From NCBI RefSeq assembly GCF_004342225.1, contig NZ_SMAR01000014.1, forward strand, positions 1 to 64,000: DNA of 64,000 nt, in the 5' to 3' direction. How positions within the stretch are numbered: the first letter of the stretch is position 1; each line of letters starts with the position of its first letter. Position numbers and translations under genes: made by a program. The notes beneath the pieces are model-generated. The model worked only from the letters and a program-made list of their open reading frames with translations, was not told where the DNA came from and did not search any database. This document shows, piece by piece, positions 39,992 through 47,938 of this stretch. The DNA is from Martelella mediterranea (lineage in GTDB: Bacteria > Pseudomonadota > Alphaproteobacteria > Rhizobiales > Rhizobiaceae).

Positions 39992-40043
39992 CGTCGTCCT
40001 CCCGTTTTGAATTGAAGTCTTGGTCTGCGTTCCTCTTTTCTCC

Positions 40044-41162
40044 TCAGATAAAAGAACGCAGGTATTCTGACAGGCAGAACATCGCCATTGCCTGTCCGTA
40101 TGGCATCGATGTCAGCTTGATCTGCCTGTAAAAATCGAGATCGCCTCCCATCGCGGTACCGAAGGAAACGTTCAAAAGCTCACCGTCTTCGCTGATATTG
40201 TTAACGACGCCGCGCATTGCCCGTTCTGCCGTCTCCAGATAGTCATCGGAAAGAAGGCGCATGCGATGAGCTTTCATCAATCCGTATGCGAATCCGGCAG
40301 TTGCGGATGCTTCAAGATAGCTTTGCGGATCATCGAGCAAGGTGTGCCACAACCCGCTTTCATCCTGAGACTGGCGCAGGCTGGCAGCCTGCCTCCTGAG
40401 TGTAGAGACCAGGTGACGGCAAAGCGGGTCGCTTTCCGGCAATTGCAGTAAGTCGATAAACTCAGGAATAGCAATCGTAATCCAGCTATTGCCGCGTGCC
40501 CAAAGGGCCTCGGCAAAGTTGTGATTTCCGTCAAAGGTCCAGCCGTGGTACCAAAGACCTGACTTCCGGTCAGAAAGATACTGAATATGTATGAGGAACT
40601 GATATTTTGCCTCCTCAACATAGTCCGGACGATTCAGTATAAGCCCGATTTTTGCCAGCGGCAGAACGCTCATCATCAGCGTATCATCCCACATTTGCTG
40701 ATGATTGACGGAATTGTAGACGATGTGTTGGATACCGCCCTCCTCGGTTCGCGGCATACGATGCATCACCCACTCGGCCCAATCTTCAAGATATGTCCGC
40801 CAGACGGGATCCGGGTTGCGCTCGTAGAGAAAGGCCAGCGTCAGAAACGGTGCCACTGTGTTGACGTTTTTTGTCGGCGTGCCTTCGCGCAGGCGATCGG
40901 AGAACCACGTCTCGACAATCTCCATTGCACGGCTGTTGCCGGTCAGTTGCCAGTACTTCAGCAAGCCGTAAAGGCCAATACCATGGGTCCACTCCCATCC
41001 GGCCCACCCTTTCGTGTCGATAACACGCCCATCGTCAAGCCGGAGCAGGAACTCACCGGTTTCATCTTCAATACTGACAAGATTTTCGGCCAGACGGTCG
41101 ATCAGACTGCAAACTTCATCGCGTGAAATGAAATGCTCTTTCTGTCGCAATAATGGATCCAT
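40044..41162 (-). CDS. GH105/GH88-like unsaturated glucuronyl/rhamnogalacturonyl hydrolase
   Basis: A 372-residue cytoplasmic enzyme of the alpha/alpha-barrel type, related to YteR. Visible family marks are WEWTHGIGLYGL, the acid-bearing MWDDTLMMSVLPLAKIG, LWARGNSW and the C-terminal MPYGQAMAMFCLSEYL. These enzymes hydrate the double bond left by polysaccharide lyases and so release unsaturated uronate from oligosaccharide ends. I prefer the ATG at 41162, after GGGAGG, over the ATG at 41186 that lacks a ribosome-binding site. It leads the operon with TRAP system 2 and is divergent from the IclR regulator. Confidence 0.85.
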   Translation of the reverse strand: MDPLLRQKEHFISRDEVCSLIDRLAENLVSIEDETGEFLLRLDDGRVIDTKGWAGWEWTHGIGLYGLLKYWQLTGNSRAMEIVETWFSDRLREGTPTKNVNTVAPFLTLAFLYERNPDPVWRTYLEDWAEWVMHRMPRTEEGGIQHIVYNSVNHQQMWDDTLMMSVLPLAKIGLILNRPDYVEEAKYQFLIHIQYLSDRKSGLWYHGWTFDGNHNFAEALWARGNSWITIAIPEFIDLLQLPESDPLCRHLVSTLRRQAASLRQSQDESGLWHTLLDDPQSYLEASATAGFAYGLMKAHRMRLLSDDYLETAERAMRGVVNNISEDGELLNVSFGTAMGGDLDFYRQIKLTSMPYGQAMAMFCLSEYLRSFI

Positions 41163-41192
41163 ACCCGTCTTGGCCTCCCAAACCATTTTTTT

Positions 41193-41207
41193 TGGAATTC
41201 AATTCCA
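41193..41207. promoter_or_regulatory. Palindromic operator candidate, GH105 side
   Basis: TGGAATTCAATTCCA is a perfect 15-base palindrome about 31 bases upstream of the GH105 start. A related degenerate copy lies at 41339-41353 near the iclR start, so both are candidate binding sites for the IclR protein. Confidence 0.5.
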
Positions 41208-41338
41208 TTTTTATGAGAATACACACTCAGCTCACGATGGCAATCCTTTTTATGAATTTTGGCACTTTGATATTAATCACTAATTTCATAAGCTTAAGGC
41301 ATATAATAAAATGTATTGACAATTATTTTCATTTTTTT

Positions 41339-41353
41339 CAGAATTCTATTCCA
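41339..41353. promoter_or_regulatory. Palindromic operator candidate, iclR side
   Basis: CAGAATTCTATTCCA, which differs from the 41193-41207 palindrome at three positions. It lies 18 bases before the iclR start codon, a good place for autorepression. Inferred from sequence similarity only. Confidence 0.4.
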
Positions 41354-41371
41354 ATAAAATCGGAACAAAAA

Positions 41372-42169
41372 ATGACAACGCCCAAACCCAAAACCGAAAA
41401 TGTTGCAGCTGTCATGAAGGTGTTTTCGGTGCTCGAAACACTGGCCGAATCCCGCACGGCAGGCCTGGCCGACATCGCGCAGCGCGCCATGACCTCTAAG
41501 AGCACCACGCATCGGCTTCTGCACACGATGATCGACCTGGGCTATGTCGAACAGAACCCCGAGACGGAAAGATACGAGCTATCATTGCGCCTGTTCAGTC
41601 TGGCGGCTCATTCGCTGAACGCACATGCAGACCTGCTGCGGATTGCAGACAAGGTCATGAACCGGATTTCACGGGCAACCGGTGAATCGATCAACCTCGG
41701 CGTGCTCGACGGGCAGGAGCAGAGGGTCGTGTATATTCATCAGTATGACTCGACCTACAGCCTGTCGATGAATTCCACACTGGGCAAACGAAACCCTTTG
41801 CACTCGACCTCACTTGGAAAGGCCTTGCTGGCCTTCCGGGATGATGATGAGATTGAAGAGCGTCTCTCAGCGATGAAAATGGAAGTTTCCGCTCCGAACA
41901 CCATGACGGACAAGGATGCTTTCAGAGAGGAGCTGAAGAAAACGCGAGCGCGTGGCTATTCAGAAGAGATCGAAGAAAGTGAAATCGGCGTGCGCTGTCT
42001 CGCCGCGCCCATTCTCAATCAGGCCGGCCGATCAATCGCGGCAATTTCTGTCTCATTCCCTTTGATGCGTTTCGACGAAAGCAAGAAAGATGACTATCTG
42101 AACGTCCTGATGACGGCGACACACCAGGCTTCTCAGGCTTTCGGTTATCTGGAAGACACCAGCTCCTGA
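41372..42169 (+). CDS. IclR family transcriptional regulator (KdgR-like)
   Basis: A 265-residue regulator with an N-terminal winged helix (about 10-70, including LADIAQRAMTSKSTTHRLLH) and the C-terminal IclR effector domain (NPLHSTSLGKALLAF near 145, GIRCLAAPI-type stretch near 208). IclR proteins of the KdgR branch repress pectin or uronate catabolism and are released by ketodeoxyuronates. It is divergent from GH105-dctPQM, with palindromes in between. The ATG at 41372 gives the normal length; a long upstream extension is only a chance open frame. Confidence 0.9.
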   Translation: MTTPKPKTENVAAVMKVFSVLETLAESRTAGLADIAQRAMTSKSTTHRLLHTMIDLGYVEQNPETERYELSLRLFSLAAHSLNAHADLLRIADKVMNRISRATGESINLGVLDGQEQRVVYIHQYDSTYSLSMNSTLGKRNPLHSTSLGKALLAFRDDDEIEERLSAMKMEVSAPNTMTDKDAFREELKKTRARGYSEEIEESEIGVRCLAAPILNQAGRSIAAISVSFPLMRFDESKKDDYLNVLMTATHQASQAFGYLEDTSS

Positions 42170-42283
42170 ATCGGAGAAGAGCACAAGGCACCCGGAACAT
42201 CCGGCAGGAAGGCATTGCACCGGCCCTGCCCGGACTTTCGGACACGTCAAGCGGACGGTTTTGCCAACAGGCGGAAAGCACCG

Positions 42284-43273
42284 TCACTCGTTTTCGCTGG
42301 GATACACAAGACCGATCTGAGCGCGCAGCGCATCAAGCGTATGCATGATAGACACGGACTGCTTCAGCGACATCAAGGGCGTCTCCAGATTGCCGGACTG
42401 CACCAGCTCTTCCATAGCGAAGGCCTGAAACTGCATGCCGCGACCATCGACCGGCCTGTCAAACGTCTCCAGAGCCTTACCGTCATAATCGACTACGGTG
42501 AATGCCGTGGCTGTATACCAGACCGGCGCCATCTCGATCCGCGCTTTCGAACCATAAATCACCGCAGCATTCTGACCGGCACAATCCAGCGCCGAAACGC
42601 TTGTCGAAATGGCATCGCCACCATGTTTCATCGTCACGGCGATTTCTGCGTCAACGCCTGTTCCGGTAAACCGCGCGGCGGCTGAGGCCGATATCGGGGC
42701 ACCCAGAATATCGAACGCAAATGAAACCGGGTAAATCCCCAGATCAAGAAGCGCACCACCACCAAGATCAGGCGCGTTGAGCCTGTGCGATGGATCCTGA
42801 GGAAGGAACTGCCGGTGTTCAGCCTGCACCGAACGCAACTCCCCCAGCGTTCCTGCCGTGATAATCTCATGGATGCGCCTCATATGCGGCAAAAAGCGCG
42901 CCCACATTGCTTCCAGCAGCACAAGTCCTTTATCCTGAGCGAGAGCGGCAATGTCTTCGGCCTCTCTGGCGTTCAGCGTGAACGGTTTTTCGACGAGAAC
43001 GTGTTTTCCCGCCTCAAGCGCCATCCGCACGCAGGGGGCGTGTTGAGGATGTGGGGTCGCAACATAGATGATATCGACAGAAGGGTCTGCGACCAGCGCT
43101 TCATAGCTTCCATGAGCATTTTCGATATCGAACCGACCGGCAAAGGCTTTCGCCTTTTCAATCGACCGAGAACCGACCGCGCGAACCTTGAGGCCGGACG
43201 CCTTCAGATCCTTTGTAAAAAGTTCTGCGATCAATCCCGTGGCCATAATGCCCCAGCCCAGTGTTTCTGCCAT
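42284..43273 (-). CDS. Gfo/Idh/MocA family oxidoreductase
   Basis: A 329-residue NAD(P)-dependent dehydrogenase. It has an N-terminal Rossmann domain (GWGIMATGLIAELFTKDL) and the family signature VEKPFTLNAREAEDIAALA near residue 93, whose Lys binds the substrate side. The C-terminal alpha/beta domain contains GGGALLDLGIYPV. Members oxidise sugars, sugar alcohols or trans-dihydrodiols; the substrate is unknown. It is the last gene of the LacI-controlled operon and convergent with iclR. Confidence 0.9.
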   Translation of the reverse strand: MAETLGWGIMATGLIAELFTKDLKASGLKVRAVGSRSIEKAKAFAGRFDIENAHGSYEALVADPSVDIIYVATPHPQHAPCVRMALEAGKHVLVEKPFTLNAREAEDIAALAQDKGLVLLEAMWARFLPHMRRIHEIITAGTLGELRSVQAEHRQFLPQDPSHRLNAPDLGGGALLDLGIYPVSFAFDILGAPISASAAARFTGTGVDAEIAVTMKHGGDAISTSVSALDCAGQNAAVIYGSKARIEMAPVWYTATAFTVVDYDGKALETFDRPVDGRGMQFQAFAMEELVQSGNLETPLMSLKQSVSIMHTLDALRAQIGLVYPSENE

Positions 43274-43357
43274 AAAAACTCTCCACCATGTTCCTCAGGG
43301 CATCAGGTTTTAAAGAACAAGACCTGATACTCCATCATCCTAATTTCGGGCCGAACC

Positions 43358-44268
43358 TTAAACGGATGAAACGCTCACCGCTACCGCCTCAAGTGAAATA
43401 CTGGTTTCTCCCAGCGCATCAGCAGACACAGTCACCGAAACTTTGCCCTCGCCCGTAGCAACCAACCAGAAGCCGGCAACCCCGCCCTTGAGTGAGAACA
43501 GCGAAGGTCCGGCGAGCCTGGCAGGCCCTTCAACGCCAACAGATACCGGCTCGAAAAGAAATGGCAATGTGTTCCCGACCTGATCCAGAACCCGGATCAT
43601 CACCCGCACAAAGCCGCCATTGGCAATCCGCTCGCTGTCCGGCGTGACAGAAAGCGTCTGCGGCAGCGGATCGGCCACATAGCGCACGGTTTTCATAGCT
43701 TTGCCATCGATGTAGCCGGTGAAAGCTACATTCTGCCAGCCCATGCCCCAGTGCCCGAATTCCGGGCCCGGATAATCTTCGCGGCGAATGATCACAGGCG
43801 CATGCGGCAGGTTCGGATAGGCCGCGCGATCCGGGTGGAAGCGCCGGGGCGGGAAGCCGTCGAAGTCGAGTTCGATTTCGTCGCAGTTGGTCAGAATGAT
43901 CAGTGGCAGAACGCCGCCGTGATTGCGTTCACCGCGGGTCCAGTAGGTCACAGGCTTCAGGACGACATCCTCTTCCGGGTCGCACTGGCTGGCATAGACA
44001 TAGGCCGCAAATTTCGGCTCCCGGTACATATCCATCACGCCATCGAAGATCAGTGAAACGTCCTGTCCTTCCCATAAAGGGTCTGCTGTGAAACGCTTCT
44101 GATAGGTAAAGGCTTTCCAGTAGGATTTTTCATCGAGATAGGAAAACGGCAGATCGACAGCGTTGTGCGGCAGCGCCACAGCCTGCCCCTCCTGAAAAGC
44201 CCGGCGGACGCCGGATCGAAGCCGGGGCTGAGGGTCCAGTTCTGATTGAAAGAAACGGTTTTGCGCAT
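43358..44268 (-). pseudogene. Decayed GH2 glycosidase (frameshift plus internal deletion)
   Basis: Two pieces of a family 2 glycoside hydrolase are joined. The N-terminal jelly-roll start (RKTVSFNQNWTLSPGFDPA) is in one frame from 44268, and its continuation (VALPHNAVDLPFSYLDEK, then YWKAFTYQKRF) is in the next, so a frameshift lies near 44190-44215. After SLIFDGVMD the text jumps straight to MYREPKFAAYVYASQ, which in intact enzymes follows the catalytic barrel, so several hundred codons with both catalytic Glu are gone. The rest is the C-terminal DUF4982/Big-type part. A 307-residue open frame from 44281 remains but cannot be catalytic. Confidence 0.8.
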
Positions 44269-44335
44269 CGAAATGCTTCATCGGTGGGTATAAACGTGAC
44301 GCCGTAAAGTCTTCGAATATCCGGGTTAAACGCCC

Positions 44336-44665
44336 TCAGGCCTGCTTGATGAAGTCTTCCCGCATGGGCACGAAGGTATCGAGCAATTTGCCCTCCTTCA
44401 GGCAGCGGCAGCCATGCGGAACATCGGGCGCCTTGTAGAGCAGGTCACCGGCCTTTACGATTTTGGTTTCATCGCCGATCGTGAACTCGAATTCACCTGA
44501 CAGCACATAGGTGAACTGCTCGTGATAATGGTGGTGAAGCGGCCCGATGGCGCCTTCCTCGAAGGAAACTTCGACCGACATGCCGTTCTCGCTGTAGGCA
44601 AGGATTTTCCGGCTCACGCCGTCGCCCAGATCGTCAACCTGGACGTCATCGCTGTAAACAAACAT
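44336..44665 (-). CDS. kdgF: KdgF-like cupin (uronate linearisation)
   Basis: A 109-residue single cupin domain. Metal-binding residues are visible in LHHHYHEQ (His44-Gln50) and DVPHG (His84). Length and sequence resemble KdgF, which opens the ring of 4-deoxy-5-ketouronate made when lyase products are hydrolysed. The ATG at 44665 follows a strong GAGGAGG site, so an upstream start at 44704 is unlikely. It lies directly after the lyase gene, where its product would be formed. Other small cupins look similar, so the name is likely but not certain. Confidence 0.78.
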   Translation of the reverse strand: MFVYSDDVQVDDLGDGVSRKILAYSENGMSVEVSFEEGAIGPLHHHYHEQFTYVLSGEFEFTIGDETKIVKAGDLLYKAPDVPHGCRCLKEGKLLDTFVPMREDFIKQA

Positions 44666-44700
44666 CTTCTTCCTCCTCTCGACGGGATGCGAACCATCCG

Positions 44701-46695
44701 TCATTCAACGTGCATCGTCAGTCCGAAACGGGGCGTGGCGAGATCGGCGGGCGCAAGGCAAATGCGGAAGATGCGCCCGCCCCAGACGTCCAGATGGCGC
44801 GGATCGGTGATTTCAACCGCTTCCACATCAGCGACACGCAGATTTTCCGGCGTAATGACGAGCGTTCGGTTTTCACCGGCAATCCGGCATGATCCGTCCT
44901 CCTGAACGGTGATCTTGCGATCGGAGACATGCAGCGGCAGCATGAAGCGCCTCAGCGGTTCGCCGAGCGTTATTTCGTCGTCAACCCGGATTTCGGCGGC
45001 CGCGTGGCTGAACGTGATCCTGCGCTGAATGCGTCGAGAGCCCGGTTCGCTGAAATAGGCCGGTCCGGCGTCTAGGCTGAGAACACTCGAAGCGCCGTCA
45101 TGACGATAATCGACATCGCGCGCGGCAGCGCCCGCCCCTGCATATTGCAGCAGTTCATTGACGCTCGGAACATTGTGACCCTTCGAACTGATGTGCCACA
45201 TGTCGTAGCGCGTTTCGGTAAAGGTCGCGCGCGAATAGGCTCCCTGTCCGAGATCGATGATCATCGGCTTGCCATCGAGATAGACGCTGAAATGCCCGAC
45301 GTCGTTATGGGAGTGATGGTTGACCTCCGGATCATTGCTGCCGGCGATTGCGCTCAGCATCAGACCCGTTCCCGGTCGCTCATCCGAGCGCGCGATCATC
45401 ATCTGCATATCGGCAAGCCAGACACTTTTGTCGCAAGTCCGCGGCACGGCATTCCGGTTTTCAGGCGTCCAGAACAAAAGCCGGGTCAGATGCACGAGAA
45501 ACTGTCGGGCATAGTCATTGCGCCCGCGCGCCCTGCCCGGATTGGCAAGCTTGCGCGCCGCCAGCCGGTCGATATCCTCGCTGACGAGACTTGCAAGCTG
45601 CTCCGACCCGATCAGGCCGGCATAGCGGCTCAAAAGCCCCTGGTCGAGGTCCAGCATCAGACCGCCATCGGCAAAATTGACGAACAGATTGCCGCCGATA
45701 TTGAGCGGCAGGATATGCTGCCCGAAATTGCGGAATTTCTCATTGTCCGCCGCGTTCAGGCTCACGCCAAAACGCTCTTCGACGAGGCTGACAAACCCTG
45801 CAAGACGCCCTGCGCTCACAACCCAGTAGCCGGGCCCCTCGATACAGGCGCCCGACGGCTCGATCGTGTCGAAGAAGCGCTGCATGGGCACCATGAGTTT
45901 CAGCGCAAGACTGACGAGCCGCTGTTCGTCTTCCACCGTATAGCAGGCGGCCAGCAGAAGATTATGCGAACACCACGCCGTCCAGTTGTTGCGCCCGAGA
46001 TACCAGCCATAAAGCTTGGGTCCCTCAAGCAGTTGCAGTGCGCGCCGGTCGATTTCGCTGTGAATGCGGTGATAGAGCGACGGCACCGTTTCAAGCAGGG
46101 TATGCCTGAGAAGATAGCATGTCTCGGCCAGCGTTGCAGCCGTTTCACAGGCGAACAGATCGAGATAATCGTCGCCCGGCACCGGCAGGGGGTCATCCTC
46201 TTTCCAGGGATTGGCCCGCTTGAACATCACCATATCGTGCTGGCCGGCAAAATTATGCGCCGGCACGCACCAGCTCACCTCTCCGAGAATTTCCCAGAGA
46301 TAGTCGATGATCTTCGGAAGATATTTGCCCCTGGCCGTCAGGCATTCCGCGATAACGAGGTGCGAGAGTTCGTAGCGCCGGCGAAAATAGCTTTCCTCGT
46401 AAAAGGTCCGGTCGCCATTGGTCATGAAATTCATGTACATCGTGCCGGTCAGCGGATCGATCTCTTCATCCAGAAGCCGGTCGGCAACAGCGATGATGGC
46501 CGCAACCGGCATTTTCAAAGCCGGATCTTCCGCCACGTCCGCCCACCGGTCGCGCACCTCGATACCGGGAAACGGTTTCCAGTCTTTGTTTTTTTGCAGT
46601 CCATCAAGGAGCCGCTCTATTTTCATCGCATCTTTGAACATTTCAATTTCCCGTTCGGGCACAGGCCGGTGACCGTATAGCGGCCGGCTGGTCAT
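44701..46695 (-). CDS. Heparinase II/III-like polysaccharide lyase (cytoplasmic)
   Basis: A 664-residue protein with an N-terminal alpha/alpha toroid (IEGPGYWVVSAGRLAGFV near 290) and a C-terminal beta-sandwich holding the metal/catalytic cluster NHHSHNDVGHFSVYLDGKP near residue 455 and SSKGHNVPSVN. This is the heparinase II/III architecture of PL12/15/17/21-like lyases. No signal peptide is present, so it should act on imported oligosaccharides inside the cell. I chose the ATG at 46695; a start at 46758 would only read the end of the overlapping ugpC gene. Substrate (heparin-like, alginate, ulvan or exopolysaccharide) cannot be told. Confidence 0.85.
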   Translation of the reverse strand: MTSRPLYGHRPVPEREIEMFKDAMKIERLLDGLQKNKDWKPFPGIEVRDRWADVAEDPALKMPVAAIIAVADRLLDEEIDPLTGTMYMNFMTNGDRTFYEESYFRRRYELSHLVIAECLTARGKYLPKIIDYLWEILGEVSWCVPAHNFAGQHDMVMFKRANPWKEDDPLPVPGDDYLDLFACETAATLAETCYLLRHTLLETVPSLYHRIHSEIDRRALQLLEGPKLYGWYLGRNNWTAWCSHNLLLAACYTVEDEQRLVSLALKLMVPMQRFFDTIEPSGACIEGPGYWVVSAGRLAGFVSLVEERFGVSLNAADNEKFRNFGQHILPLNIGGNLFVNFADGGLMLDLDQGLLSRYAGLIGSEQLASLVSEDIDRLAARKLANPGRARGRNDYARQFLVHLTRLLFWTPENRNAVPRTCDKSVWLADMQMMIARSDERPGTGLMLSAIAGSNDPEVNHHSHNDVGHFSVYLDGKPMIIDLGQGAYSRATFTETRYDMWHISSKGHNVPSVNELLQYAGAGAAARDVDYRHDGASSVLSLDAGPAYFSEPGSRRIQRRITFSHAAAEIRVDDEITLGEPLRRFMLPLHVSDRKITVQEDGSCRIAGENRTLVITPENLRVADVEAVEITDPRHLDVWGGRIFRICLAPADLATPRFGLTMHVE

Positions 46696-46714
46696 TTTCG
46701 ATATGTCTTGAGTT

Positions 46715-47809
46715 TCAGCTGTCTTCGCGGCGGCGGATCCGTTTTCCGCTTTCGGCATCGAAGACCCGGACCTTGGAGAGGTCGGGGATGATCGTGACGG
46801 CCTGCCCCGCCTCCAGCGGACGCTGCTCCTTGAAGGCCGCCGTAAGGCGGTAGCCGCCCGTATCCGAGACGATCACCATATCCGAGCCGGTGTTTTCGAC
46901 CGCATGAATGGTGGCGGAAATACCGCCCTCGCGGTGCCCTTCGACAATGCCGACATGTTCCGGGCGGATGCCGTACAGAATAGCCTGCCCGTCGCGGCAA
47001 TCATGACCCGATCCAAGCGAAAGCAGGGTTCCGTCAACAAGCCGGGCCGACGCCTCGCCATGACCGCCTTCCACATGCGCCTCGACAAGGTTGATCGAGG
47101 GTGTACCGAGAAAGCTGGCAACGAAGGTGTTGACCGGATCCTCGTACAGTGTCAGCGGCGGTCCCGCCTGCTCGATCCTGCCATCGCGCAGCACGACGAT
47201 CTTCTGACCGAGCGTCATGGCCTCCACCTGGTCGTGCGTCACATAAACGGAGGTCGTGCCCAGGCGGCGATGCAGGTCGGCGATTTCACCACGCACCTGA
47301 ACCCGCAGTTTTGCGTCGAGATTTGACAGCGGCTCATCGAACAGGAAAACCGACGGATCGCGAACGATGGCGCGCCCCATGGAAACGCGCTGACGCTGGC
47401 CGCCGGAAAGCGCTTTCGGCAGGCGCTGAAGCAGCGGTTCGAGCTCAAGCATGCGTGCCGTATCACGAACCTTTTCGGCGATCTGAGCCTTTGGCATGCC
47501 CGCCAGTTTCAGGGCAAAGCCCATATTCTCGGCAACGGTCATCTGCGGATAGAGCGCATAGGTCTGAAAAACCATCGCGATGTCGCGCTGCTTGGGCGGA
47601 AGATCGGTCACATCTTTATCGTCAATCGAGACCGCGCCGCTGGAGACTTCCTCCAGACCGGCGATAATCCGCAACAGCGTCGATTTCCCCGACCCGGAAG
47701 GCCCGATCAGAACGCAGAACTCACCGTCTTCGATATCAAGCGACACATCATGGATCACGTCGACTGCGCCGAAGGACTTGTTGACATTATGAAGGCTTAC
47801 TGAACCCAT
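46715..47809 (-). CDS. ABC transporter ATP-binding protein, UgpC/MsmK type
   Basis: A 364-residue ATPase. Walker A is GPSGSGKST (about 37-45), the signature is LSGGQRQRVSMGRA and Walker B FLFDEPLSNLD; the C-terminal TOBE/MalK-like domain (about 235-364) is present. It drives the sugar importer encoded upstream. I chose the ATG at 47809, preceded by AGGTGAG. The intergenic space to ugpE is filled by palindromic repeat copy E. Confidence 0.94.
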   Translation of the reverse strand: MGSVSLHNVNKSFGAVDVIHDVSLDIEDGEFCVLIGPSGSGKSTLLRIIAGLEEVSSGAVSIDDKDVTDLPPKQRDIAMVFQTYALYPQMTVAENMGFALKLAGMPKAQIAEKVRDTARMLELEPLLQRLPKALSGGQRQRVSMGRAIVRDPSVFLFDEPLSNLDAKLRVQVRGEIADLHRRLGTTSVYVTHDQVEAMTLGQKIVVLRDGRIEQAGPPLTLYEDPVNTFVASFLGTPSINLVEAHVEGGHGEASARLVDGTLLSLGSGHDCRDGQAILYGIRPEHVGIVEGHREGGISATIHAVENTGSDMVIVSDTGGYRLTAAFKEQRPLEAGQAVTIIPDLSKVRVFDAESGKRIRRREDS

Positions 47810-47832
47810 TTTTCTCACCTGAACCTTTCGCT

Positions 47833-47938
47833 TAGAGCGCCGTGCGTCCATTCGGACGCACAAAGGACGCTCTAACCTGTTGAATCTACGCATCGTGCTT
47901 TCCGAAAATCGATTACGATTTTCGGGCCGATGCGCTAG
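47833..47938 (+). repeat. Palindromic intergenic repeat, copy E (full, reference copy)
   Basis: This is the best-kept copy, 106 bases. Left hairpin: outer arms TAGAGCG / CGCTCTA, inner arms GTGCGTCC / GGACGCAC. Right hairpin: CGAAAATCG / CGATTTTCG around ATTA, with an outer CTACGCATCG / CGATGCGCTAG stem. Its right end supplies the TAG stop (47935-47937) of the ABC permease gene. The family resembles the Bru-RS elements of Brucella as I recall them. Confidence 0.92.

Noticed and set aside
43358-44281. An intact hypothetical protein of 307 residues
   Set aside because: The first 40 residues are the wrong frame of a GH2 start and the catalytic barrel is missing, so it is better described as a pseudogene.
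45100-46680. A 526-residue plus-strand open frame
   Set aside because: It lies antisense to the heparinase II/III-like gene and has the composition of a mirror frame, with no domain and no ribosome-binding site.
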